A stretch of DNA of 64,000 bases, taken from the NCBI GenBank assembly GCA_014138645.1, contig JACJIB010000002.1, positions 372,001 to 436,000 of the forward strand. The letters run 5' to 3'. The stretch comes from Methylorubrum thiocyanatum (GTDB lineage: Bacteria > Pseudomonadota > Alphaproteobacteria > Rhizobiales > Beijerinckiaceae). Shown here piece after piece: positions 9,370 to 16,335 of the stretch. The first letter of the stretch is position 1. Each line of letters begins with the position of its first letter. The notes beneath the pieces are model-generated. The model was given only the letters and a program-made list of their open reading frames with translations. It made no database searches and was not told the DNA's origin. Position numbers and translations under genes: made by a program.

Positions 9370-10020
9370 TTAGAACGCGAAGCCGGGTTCGTTCGCGAAG
9401 CTCTTGAGGGCAGGCAGCGACGCGTCGAACAGCGAGCGGGAGCCGAACGCATCGCCCGCCCGCACGAACAGGGTCGCCTTGGCGCTGCGGTGCGGACCGA
9501 GCACGCAGACCAAGCGTCCCTCGTCGCGCAACTGGTCGAGCAGGGCCTGCGGTCGCACCTCGACGCGGCCCTCGACGAGAATCGCGTCGAAGGGGCCGTC
9601 CTTGACCGGAGCGGACAGGCTGCCCTGGACGATCGCGGCGTCGCCGCCCAGGCGCTCGCGGGCGGCGCCGACGAGATCCGCGGCGGATTCGAGGGCGACG
9701 ACCTCGGCGCCGAGGCGGCGCAGGATGGCCGCGCCGTAACCGTAGCCGGTGCCGACATCGAGGGCGCGGTCGCCGGGGCGGATCTTGAGGGCCTGGATCA
9801 TGCGCGCCAGCACCATCGGTGCCGGCATCGCGCGAGTCCCGTCCTCGCCCGCGTCGAAGGTTAGCGTCTGGTCGATATAGGCGAAGTCCTCGCGGCCCTG
9901 CGGGACGAAGCGCTCACGGGGCACGGAGTCGAACGCGTCGAGCACCGCGACGTCGTTCACGTCGAAGGTCCGGAGCTGGCAATCGACCATGAGGCGCCGC
10001 GCCTGGGCATAATCGAGCAT
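9370..10020 (-). CDS. Protein-L-isoaspartate O-methyltransferase-like protein
   Basis: The product has 216 residues. An N-terminal segment typical of PCMT proteins (VDCQLRTFDV, then VPRERFVPQ) precedes a Rossmann SAM-binding motif (RALDVGTGYGYGAAILRRLG) and the later strand DAILVEG. The family repairs isoaspartyl residues in aged proteins using S-adenosylmethionine. In Alphaproteobacteria a PCMT-like gene is commonly found just upstream of a tolC homologue, as here. The start at 10020 gives MLDYAQARRLMVDCQL; upstream codons on this frame have no family resemblance. Substrate specificity of this divergent branch is unproven. Confidence 0.87.
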   Translation of the reverse strand: MLDYAQARRLMVDCQLRTFDVNDVAVLDAFDSVPRERFVPQGREDFAYIDQTLTFDAGEDGTRAMPAPMVLARMIQALKIRPGDRALDVGTGYGYGAAILRRLGAEVVALESAADLVGAARERLGGDAAIVQGSLSAPVKDGPFDAILVEGRVEVRPQALLDQLRDEGRLVCVLGPHRSAKATLFVRAGDAFGSRSLFDASLPALKSFANEPGFAF

Positions 10021-10204
10021 GAGCCGTCCATCCCTCGCCGTCGCAACAGACCGTTTCTGCGCCCGCCCGTCGAGCGGCGCCGGCCCGAGCGGGTCGGTTT
10101 GTCGTGGATCGCTCCCGGAATTGCAAGGCTCGCGCGCGCGTCCCGACCCGCAGGAGCGCACAGATTATTCGGGGATGACGACCGTCGGGAAAGTTCGGTG
10201 AGTT

Positions 10205-10278
10205 TGGAGGCCTCGCCCGGAATCGAACCGGGGTGCAAGGATTTGCAGTCCTCTGCGTAACCACTCCGCCACGAGGCC
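10205..10278 (-). tRNA. tRNA-Cys (anticodon GCA)
   Basis: The reverse strand gives a complete cloverleaf. The acceptor stem is GGCCTCG/CGAGGCC, the anticodon loop is CTGCAAA with GCA, and the T-arm CCCGG-TTCGAAT-CCGGG is perfect. U is the discriminator (typical of tRNA-Cys) and CCA is encoded. Confidence 0.97.
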
Positions 10279-10523
10279 TCGTCGCACCGACGCACGACGC
10301 TCCGGGCCGGGCGGCCGCTCCGGAGCGAGGCGTCTCTAGCAGAGGCTTTGCCCGCTCGGCAACGGTCTTATCGACCCATTGAGAGAAAGCCCGCCGCTTT
10401 GCCCCGCATCGGTGGAAAAATCGCTTCGCCGGCTCGGAAGGCGCAAAAAGCTCGGACAAGACCCTTGCGTCGGTCACCGGCGAAGGCTAATGACCCGCCA
10501 GCGCCGCCGAGGCGGCCGGGTGA

Positions 10524-10599
10524 TCCCCGATAGCTCAGTTGGTAGAGCAAGCGACTGTTAATCGCTTTGTCGCAGGTTCGAGTCCTGCTCGGGGAGCCA
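10524..10599 (+). tRNA. tRNA-Asn (anticodon GTT), integration target of the prophage
   Basis: The cloverleaf is complete: acceptor TCCCCGA/TCGGGGA, D-arm AGCTCAGTTGGTAGAGC, anticodon loop CTGTTAA, T-arm GCAGG-TTCGAGT-CCTGC, discriminator G, encoded CCA. The 3' 48 nt lie inside a 54-bp repeat that recurs at 33984-34037. The gene stays intact because the prophage supplies an identical 3' end. Confidence 0.97.
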
Positions 10600-10605
10600 A
10601 ATCTT
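10552..10605 (+). repeat. Left attachment site (attL), 54-bp direct repeat
   Basis: The repeat runs from the anticodon stem of tRNA-Asn to 6 nt beyond its CCA end. All 54 positions match the copy at 33984-34037. The flanking bases differ immediately on both sides (G versus C before, C versus T after), which fixes the repeat limits. Confidence 0.95.
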
Positions 10606-10676
10606 CCAAGCACTTAGCTAGACATCGGCAGAGGCGTGTTACCGCGCCTGTTACCGCCGTTGTTCTCGGGGTGTTT

Positions 10677-11879
10677 TCAGCCCGCGGGCTTCGCCTTCCG
10701 CCTCGCCGTTCGTAGCTCGGCCACGCGCCCCGACTGAACCACCGATCCCCGATTATAGAGCATCGTCGTCGACATCTGCGTGTGCGTGGCTGTGCGCATC
10801 ACGTCCGCCGGTGATGCCCCGGCCTCGAATGCCTCGCTGACCGCCCCTGCCCTGCTGTCCATGTTCCAGATGCCGTCCGGCCAGCCGGAGGCGCGCGCGA
10901 TCTCGCGGAAGGTGCGGCTGAAGTGCGAGCGCCGCCACGGCAGGCCGGACCGCTCATCAATGACCAGGGGGCCAACGCCGCGCGGCGGCAGTTCTGCGAG
11001 AAGCTCGGGATAGTGGCTGAGATCGTGCTCGGCGACCTCGTTGCCGTTCGACTTCGACGTCGGCTTGCGCAGGATCGTCCCGTCGATGTGGTTCCAGACG
11101 AGGCCCCAATCCCAAACCCATGCGCCGTCCGTGATGGCCCCGGCGATGCGCGCACGTGCCTCGGCGTCAGGACGGTCCCACTCGCCGATCACATCCTTCT
11201 GGCGGAGCCCAAGCTCGAACTGGAGCGTCACCGCGAGCGCGATGCTCGGCCGACCTGCTTCGTGGGCGGCGGCACGTAGAGCGACGATCATCTCGTGGCT
11301 CGGCCGGAGCTTGCGGGCACGCGGCTGCCGGAACGTCGTCTTGGTAAGGACGGTGGCCAGCTCGATCGCGTCGCGGTCGCGGAGCTCACAGCCGTAATTC
11401 ACGACACGGCGAAGGGTCTGAATGCAGGCGTAGGCGCCACGCTCGCCGAGTTCGTCCGTCCAGGTCCGGTGCCAGCGGCGCACGTCGCGACCGATGATGT
11501 CGGCCATGTGCTCGTCGCCGGCCGCTTCGACCAGGTGGCGGATATATTTGCCGTAGAAGACGCGGGTGTCTCGACGCCGCTCGTGGATCGGCGAATCGTC
11601 GTCGGTCTCGAAGGCGCGGCAGATCCAGCCGATGGTGCCGAGTGCGAATGCGTTCCGTCCCGGTTCGCGGCCGGCGGCCCATTCCAGCATTTCGGCCTGG
11701 AGGATCGCGCATCGCGACGCGATCTCCTGCGACGGCCACTCGCCGAACAGGCGGACCGTCTTCGGCGTGAAGCCTTTGGCGACGAGCTTCTCGTCGGCCA
11801 CCCAATAGAGATCGACGCGCCCGTTGTGACGCTTCATCCGTTTAAGACCGGGCGCGTGCAACGCGTGCTCCGCTGGCAT
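10677..11879 (-). CDS. int: Tyrosine recombinase (phage integrase)
   Basis: This 400-residue protein should catalyse site-specific recombination between the tRNA-Asn attB and the phage attP. An N-terminal DNA-binding region precedes the catalytic domain: Arg226 in FELGLRQKDV, Arg343 in MDSRAG, His366 in TATHTQ and the nucleophile Tyr375 in TTMLYNR. The usual first His of box II (HxxR) reads NxxR here (NMDSR). It sits 71 bp inside attL, the standard place. I chose the ATG at 11879 because GAGGAAGG lies 5 nt upstream; it overlaps the preceding gene by 38 bp. Confidence 0.92.
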   Translation of the reverse strand: MPAEHALHAPGLKRMKRHNGRVDLYWVADEKLVAKGFTPKTVRLFGEWPSQEIASRCAILQAEMLEWAAGREPGRNAFALGTIGWICRAFETDDDSPIHERRRDTRVFYGKYIRHLVEAAGDEHMADIIGRDVRRWHRTWTDELGERGAYACIQTLRRVVNYGCELRDRDAIELATVLTKTTFRQPRARKLRPSHEMIVALRAAAHEAGRPSIALAVTLQFELGLRQKDVIGEWDRPDAEARARIAGAITDGAWVWDWGLVWNHIDGTILRKPTSKSNGNEVAEHDLSHYPELLAELPPRGVGPLVIDERSGLPWRRSHFSRTFREIARASGWPDGIWNMDSRAGAVSEAFEAGASPADVMRTATHTQMSTTMLYNRGSVVQSGRVAELRTARRKAKPAG

Positions 11880-12147
11880 GGACACCTTCCTCGCTCCGGC
11901 CCTGGCGCCGGCTGGAGGCATGGTCGCCCGTGTGATGGTAGCGGTCCAGAAATTCCCGAACGGCGGGCCAGTACCGGCCGCCCATCATCGGATCGACCTT
12001 CGGGAGGCCGCTGCGCTCGAGGACGGCAGCGAGGCCGCCCCATGCCTTCGCGCGCTTCGGTCCGAGCACGACTCGCGCGAGTTCGGCCTCGTCGGGATAC
12101 AGGCAGGATGGCTCCTGGGCCGGAGCCGAGGCGCGGACGCTACCCAC
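11842..12147 (-). CDS. Small phage protein, possible excisionase-type DNA-binding protein
   Basis: The product has 101 residues from a GTG at 12147 preceded by CGAGG at 5-nt spacing. The core reads PDEAELARVVLGPKRAKAWG, then LAAVLERSGLPKVDPMMGG and RYWPAVREFLDRYH, a pattern I recall from small proteins beside integrases in alphaproteobacterial prophages. It resembles a helix-turn-helix pair that could bind att DNA, so a recombination directionality role is suggested by position only. It overlaps both neighbours (HD gene upstream, integrase downstream), so it is translated from the same message as the integrase. Confidence 0.6.
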   Translation of the reverse strand: MGSVRASAPAQEPSCLYPDEAELARVVLGPKRAKAWGGLAAVLERSGLPKVDPMMGGRYWPAVREFLDRYHHTGDHASSRRQGRSEEGVHASGARVARARS

Positions 12148-12652
12148 GGGAACCTCGTGCGGTGGTGTTGCTGGATGGGGTCGAAGCGAGCGCCGCGTGC
12201 AGCATCTCCGCTGATCGCCGGTAGCGCAGACCAAGCTCTGGAGGCGCTGACGGCAGGGCTCGCGCAGGGTCGAGGTTGTCCTCGTTATCGGACAGCTTCA
12301 CGATCATCGCGAGTCGGTCCCCGCTGGCTATGATGCCGGCGACGCATTCGAGGTACGGCTTACCCGCGGGCCGGGTGACCAGTTGGACAGCCTGCACGAC
12401 GGCCGGGTCGAATCCGGCATCAAGAAGGTCGTCAGCGGTGGTGCTGGTGTCCTCGATCGTGTCGTGCAGCCAACCGATCTGCTCGCACCATTCGCCATGC
12501 TGGCGCGGCAGCCCCAGCGCGTCGGCGTGCGCGCGGGCCCGGGCTGCGACCCGGCCGAGGTGCCCGGTGTACGGCGCTCCGCCCTTGTCGACTTGGCCAG
12601 CATGAACGCGGCGGGCGAATGCCTCGGCCGCGGAGGAGAGGAGCGCCTTCAT
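12140..12652 (-). CDS. HD-domain protein resembling MESH1/SpoT-type (p)ppGpp hydrolases
   Basis: The product has 170 residues and shows nearly the full motif series of the SpoT/MESH1 hydrolase domain: HAGQ (His17), APYTGH (His31), WLHDTIEDT (His63, Asp64, then Glu67 and Asp68) and KLSDNEDNL (Asp122). The family removes the 3'-pyrophosphate of (p)ppGpp, or acts on NADPH in MESH1, using a metal held by the HD residues. There is no synthetase or TGS/ACT domain. The ATG overlaps the preceding stop (ATGA at 12649-12652). A phage enzyme of this type could lower the stringent alarmone, or the fold may serve another nucleotide. Confidence 0.72.
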   Translation of the reverse strand: MKALLSSAAEAFARRVHAGQVDKGGAPYTGHLGRVAARARAHADALGLPRQHGEWCEQIGWLHDTIEDTSTTADDLLDAGFDPAVVQAVQLVTRPAGKPYLECVAGIIASGDRLAMIVKLSDNEDNLDPARALPSAPPELGLRYRRSAEMLHAALASTPSSNTTARGSRG

Positions 12653-13128
12653 CGGTCGCCCTCCCCGAGGTACGGCAGCAGCGGCGTACTGCTCTGGGTC
12701 TCGTGTGCGATCCGCATGGGCTCGCGCATCGCCTCGCCGAGCGTCACGCTGGAGCCCGGCGGGACGGTGTTCGCGAGGAACTCGTCCTCGAACATAACGA
12801 TGCCGACCTCGACCGCTTCGAGCTTCGCCTTGATGACCAGGGCGAGCGCCCGCCAGCTCGCGCGGCAGGCCTGCTCCCATGCTGCCTCGGCGACGTTCGC
12901 CGCCCGCGGCTTGCCGGTCTCGGTGTGCGTGAACGCGCGGTCCTTCTGGTCGGGCATCGGCACCCGGAAGAGGATGCGGCGCCCGCGCATCGAGAACGAG
13001 ACGGCGGCGCGCTCGTCGCTCTCCATGTGCATGAACTCGTTGGCGCCATAGCGCCGGACGGTCGTCCGGATCTCGGCGATGCTGCGGTCCATCGAGACCG
13101 ACGTGTCGGCGGCAAAACGGCGGGTCAC
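12649..13128 (-). CDS. Hypothetical phage protein
   Basis: The product has 159 residues, beginning at a GTG that overlaps the upstream stop codon (GTGA at 13125-13128). The sequence is mixed alpha/beta with RRILFRVPMPD and AAWEQACRASWRALALVIKA; the latter resembles a helix seen in phage proteins of unknown function. No catalytic motif is recognised. It is the third member of a six-gene overlapping chain ending in the integrase, so it is part of the integration/early leftward operon. Confidence 0.7.
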   Translation of the reverse strand: MTRRFAADTSVSMDRSIAEIRTTVRRYGANEFMHMESDERAAVSFSMRGRRILFRVPMPDQKDRAFTHTETGKPRAANVAEAAWEQACRASWRALALVIKAKLEAVEVGIVMFEDEFLANTVPPGSSVTLGEAMREPMRIAHETQSSTPLLPYLGEGDR

Positions 13129-13478
13129 GCGACTGCTCCCTTGCTCGTCGCCTCGGTCGGCCGCATGCCGTGCTCGGCCAGCGCCTCGAGGTCGGGGATC
13201 ATCTCGGCGACGATCTCGCGCCGGGTGTAGGTCCAGCCCGGCAGGCAGGCGTGCCAGTAGTGGCCGCCGTACCCGTTCACCCGGACGAAGCCGGGCAGGT
13301 TCGCCCAGGTCGTCCACCACTCGCCGCGGCGCGGGCGAGCGAGGTCGATGTGCACGACGGATTCGGCGCCTCTCGTGGTCGGATCGGCGATCGCCGCGCG
13401 GAGGGCGCGGGCCGCCTCACCGGCGACGCGGCGCTCCTCGTCGGTCGGCGGCGGAAGAGGCTTCGGGGCGCGCTTCAT
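13125..13478 (-). CDS. Hypothetical phage protein
   Basis: The product has 117 residues, Pro-rich at the start, with an aromatic centre (GEWWTTWANLPGF then GGHYWHACLPGW). I do not recognise the family. Its start overlaps the stop of the 283-residue gene (13475-13478) and its stop overlaps the next start, which supports it as real. Confidence 0.7.
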   Translation of the reverse strand: MKRAPKPLPPPTDEERRVAGEAARALRAAIADPTTRGAESVVHIDLARPRRGEWWTTWANLPGFVRVNGYGGHYWHACLPGWTYTRREIVAEMIPDLEALAEHGMRPTEATSKGAVA

Positions 13479-14326
13479 CGCGATCCCCTCCGCCGCTTAT
13501 GCGAGGTCGGCTTCGGAGCCGCCGGCAGGTTGAGGGCTTCGAGCGCCTCCTCAATCCTCCCAGCCGACTCCCGCAGCGTATTGGCGCAGTGCTGGAGGCC
13601 TTGATAGGTCTGGTCGACGCCACTCTTCATCACTGCCGACACAGCGCGGCCAGTTTCGGCCGCGCTGCTCGCCCAGCCGCGAAACTCGCTGATCTGGATG
13701 CCTGCCGCAGCCTCGAACGCCTCAATGTCCTTCAAGGCTGCGTCCCGATCCCCGAGTCGCATCTCGACGGCCCGGTCGACGCGCCGCTGAAAATCGGCTT
13801 CATTTGCCTCCATCCGGGCCGCCACTTCAGCCTCATAGTGGGCTCCGTCACTAGTGGACGCGCGGCGCAGCAAAGCGGCGAGGAAGCGTCGATCACACAC
13901 CTTGGCGTCGGTGCGGGCTGGCTCCTTCTGCGTCGTCAGGCGCTCACCCTCGCAGAGGATCCAGCCCCAAGCCGGCGGGATTTCGTCGATGCTCTCGACC
14001 ACCCCGGGCCCGGTCACGAGACTCCAGCGATCGCAGTAGGCTGCAATCGTCTCGGCCTTCTCCGGGTTGGCGCGCTCGCTACGCCAGTCGGAGCGGCTCA
14101 CCTTGATCTCCATGCCGTAGAGCTCAAGTCCCCGGCTCGGCCAAAGGCTCATGGCGACCGCATCGGTGAACCGGGTGTGCCGCGCGCCAGTTGCGTCGCC
14201 CACCTCGAAAAGGAGCGCCCATTCGGGAGCGCAGAAGCGACGGCGCAAGGCGCGGCAAACATCGACCGCTGTGACCCGCTTCGGAGCGATCAGAGCCGGG
14301 GCCGGCTGCAAGACTTGCTCGCTCAT
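13475..14326 (-). CDS. Phage protein with a PD-(D/E)XK nuclease-like N-terminal domain
   Basis: The product has 283 residues. The N-terminal 120 residues contain HTRFTDAVAMSLWPS followed by LELYGMEIKVSRSDW, that is D...ExK in the spacing of restriction-type PD-(D/E)XK nucleases; MmcB-like repair proteins have a comparable pattern. The C-terminal half is helical (AEVAARMEANEADFQRRVDR) with a basic tail. It could be a DNA nuclease used in recombination or an inactive derivative. It heads the leftward six-gene chain and is divergent from the DUF5131 gene across an 89-bp gap that must hold promoters for both. No copy of the repressor palindrome is in that gap. Confidence 0.65.
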   Translation of the reverse strand: MSEQVLQPAPALIAPKRVTAVDVCRALRRRFCAPEWALLFEVGDATGARHTRFTDAVAMSLWPSRGLELYGMEIKVSRSDWRSERANPEKAETIAAYCDRWSLVTGPGVVESIDEIPPAWGWILCEGERLTTQKEPARTDAKVCDRRFLAALLRRASTSDGAHYEAEVAARMEANEADFQRRVDRAVEMRLGDRDAALKDIEAFEAAAGIQISEFRGWASSAAETGRAVSAVMKSGVDQTYQGLQHCANTLRESAGRIEEALEALNLPAAPKPTSHKRRRGSR

Positions 14327-14415
14327 ATCCGCAGCTTCCAGCCCTTCGAGAGCAACATCGACCGCATGCCCGAGCGGCAGGCGGCGCCCGTCCCCGCCGC
14401 AGCGGAGTAACTGTC

Positions 14416-15669
14416 ATGGCTCAGAGCACTTCCATCGAATGGACCGAGGCCACATGGAACCCGGTTCGAGGCTGCACCCGGGTCTCGCCTGGATGCGGTG
14501 GCCCCGGCCCGCACGGCGGCTGCTACGCCGAGGGCATCGCCGCCCGGTTCTCAGGCGCCGGCATGGCCTATGAAGGCCTCGCCGAAATGCGAGGCGGCAA
14601 GCCACGCTGGACCGGCAAGCTGTCGTTCGGCCACGACCTCGACGCGCCGCTCCGCTGGCGCCGGGCACAGCGGATCTTCGTCAACTCGATGTCGGACCTC
14701 TTCCACGAGGGGCTCGCCGTCCACGAGATCGCGACTGTCTACGCCGTGTGCGTCGCAGCTCATCATCTGCGCGGGCACGTCTTCCAGATCCTGACGAAGC
14801 GCAGCGCCCGGATGCGCGAGGTTCTCGCATCGGAGGAGTTCTGGGATCAGGTCAATGCCGAAGCCGGCATGCACGTCATGGAGCGGACCGACGCGCTGTC
14901 CCGGCGCTCCGACGATGCTCGGGCGACGCTTGGAGAATACGGCCCTGATGCCCCGCCGCCTGGGATCTGGCTCGGCGTCTCGGCGGAGGATCAGCGCCGC
15001 GCCGACGAGCGCGTGCCGGATCTGCTCGCGACGCCCGCGGCCATCCGCTTCGTCAGCGCGGAGCCGCTGCTCGGGCCGATCGACTTTCTCTCAATCGAGT
15101 GGCCCGGACTGAAGGGACACCGCGTTGACGTGCTCCGCAACGGGTTCTGGACTGAGCCGGGAGCACACCCCCTCTCTGCGAAGGCTGCAGGAGCGGGAGA
15201 GCCCAAGGGCTGGTTTACGAACCACAGCGATATGCCCGGCCGCCTCGACTGGATCATCGTCGGCGGAGAGAGCGGCCCGAACGCCCGCCCGATGCACCCG
15301 GCGTGGGCGCGTAGCATCCGCGACCAATGCGCGGCGGCCGGAGCGGCGTACCTGTTCAAACAGTGGGGGGCATGGAGCCCAGGCGGCGATCATCTCGAGG
15401 AGGATCGTCCCGAGTTCCTCCGCCTCAGGCGATGCGACCGCACGCACATCTTCCCGGATCACCAGACGATGGTGCTGGTCGGCAAGAAGGCCGCTGGCCG
15501 CCGCCTCGACGGCGTCGAGCACAACGGCATGCCGGAGGTGACCGCCACGACCCACGGGGAGGTCGCGAAGGCGCCCTCGCCGTGCAGGCTGTCCCAGAGG
15601 TCGGAGAAGCGGGCGCGGGCCGTGTGTTGCGCGAGGCCGAAGTACTGCTCGCCCTTCTCGACCACGTAG
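14416..15669 (+). CDS. Phage Gp37/Gp68-family (DUF5131) protein with run-on C-terminus
   Basis: The family signature is clear: IEWTEATWNPVRGCTRVSPG, then CYAEGIAARF, IFVNSMSDLFHEG, FQILTKRSARM, IWLGVSAEDQ, FVSAEPLLGP and WIIVGGESGPNARPM. DUF5131 proteins are radical-SAM-like with a Cys cluster; their substrate is unknown. Here the last two Cys are 8 residues apart (CGGPGPHGGC), wider than the usual spacing as I recall it. Relatives end soon after a DGxxxNxMP-like segment, here near 15540. This frame continues another 40 or so residues antisense to a minus-strand gene, so the natural stop appears lost. Confidence 0.85.
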   Translation: MAQSTSIEWTEATWNPVRGCTRVSPGCGGPGPHGGCYAEGIAARFSGAGMAYEGLAEMRGGKPRWTGKLSFGHDLDAPLRWRRAQRIFVNSMSDLFHEGLAVHEIATVYAVCVAAHHLRGHVFQILTKRSARMREVLASEEFWDQVNAEAGMHVMERTDALSRRSDDARATLGEYGPDAPPPGIWLGVSAEDQRRADERVPDLLATPAAIRFVSAEPLLGPIDFLSIEWPGLKGHRVDVLRNGFWTEPGAHPLSAKAAGAGEPKGWFTNHSDMPGRLDWIIVGGESGPNARPMHPAWARSIRDQCAAAGAAYLFKQWGAWSPGGDHLEEDRPEFLRLRRCDRTHIFPDHQTMVLVGKKAAGRRLDGVEHNGMPEVTATTHGEVAKAPSPCRLSQRSEKRARAVCCARPKYCSPFSTT

Positions 15670-15884
15670 CGGCCCGACGCGGGCAACTTGATCAGGCCCT
15701 CTGCGACCGCATCCGCCTCGGAGATCGTTGCCAGCCGCTCGACCCGGACGTCGGTGACGAGGAGCGTCAGGCGCGAGGCCCACCGCGGCATGTGGATCGA
15801 CGGGCGGAGCTTCCGGTGCCGGGCCTTCGTGTCGGCCGGGAACGAGGCCGGCAGGGCGTCGAGGGCCGCCAGATGCTCGCGCAC
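15459..15884 (-). pseudogene. Remnant of an ASCH-like phage protein, abnormal at both ends
   Basis: The core (RPSIHMPRWASRLTLLVTDV, then RVERLATISEADAVAEGL, ARFSDLWDSLHG and SPWVVAVT) matches the C-terminal half of a common phage family I remember as ASCH-like. The N-terminal half of that family, with its GDRLWVRETW-type segment, is missing. The frame is open upstream to a stop near 16030 without an ATG; the best start is the GTG at 15884 behind GAGG. At the other end the natural terminus near 15545 is lost and about 30 residues antisense to DUF5131 follow. It is likely non-functional. Confidence 0.55.
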
Positions 15885-16034
15885 CGCCGCCTCGTCGCAG
15901 GCGTAGACCGCGAACTCTTCGTCGCCGTCGTCGGTGCGGTATCCGGATCGACAATTGCCCAGCCGCAGGTCAAAAGCCGTCGAGTAGCGCGGAGGAGGAT
16001 CAGGGTGTCGAGTAATTCGCGATCGGGGCTACCC

Positions 16035-16289
16035 ATGGTCCGGCTGGAACCCACGACCGAGTTGGACACGCTCAAGGCTCGGCTTGCCGTGGCAGAGCAG
16101 CGAGAAGAAGCTGTGCGTTTAGTGCTCCGCGCGCTCGTCATCAGCCTTCGACCCTTCGGGTTCAATCGGCAGCGTTTCCTCCGCTGCGTGCGAGAAGAAG
16201 GACGGGACACACCGAGCCAGGGGCCAGCCGCCATTCGGCACACGGTGCTTGAACAAGAGGCTCGGCGCGTTCTCCGGGAAGCACGCTGA
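16035..16289 (+). CDS. Small helical phage protein
   Basis: The 84-residue product starts at the ATG at 16035. It is almost wholly helical and charged, with LDTLKARLAVAEQREEAVRL suggesting a coiled coil. No family is recognised. It lies between the ASCH-like remnant and the PAPS-reductase-like gene on the opposite strand to both, which lowers confidence. Longer versions of this frame starting near 15327 are antisense to other genes. Confidence 0.4.
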   Translation: MVRLEPTTELDTLKARLAVAEQREEAVRLVLRALVISLRPFGFNRQRFLRCVREEGRDTPSQGPAAIRHTVLEQEARRVLREAR

Positions 16290-16335
16290 GGGCAGCCCGC
16301 GCCGCCCGTGAAGCTGTCGATGATGAGGGGGCGCA

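Noticed and set aside
10368..10613. An open frame reading SPSRTRTCDKAINSR
   Set aside because: It is the reverse complement of tRNA-Asn, a well-known false gene. A copy at 33923-34150 arises from the attR tRNA fragment.
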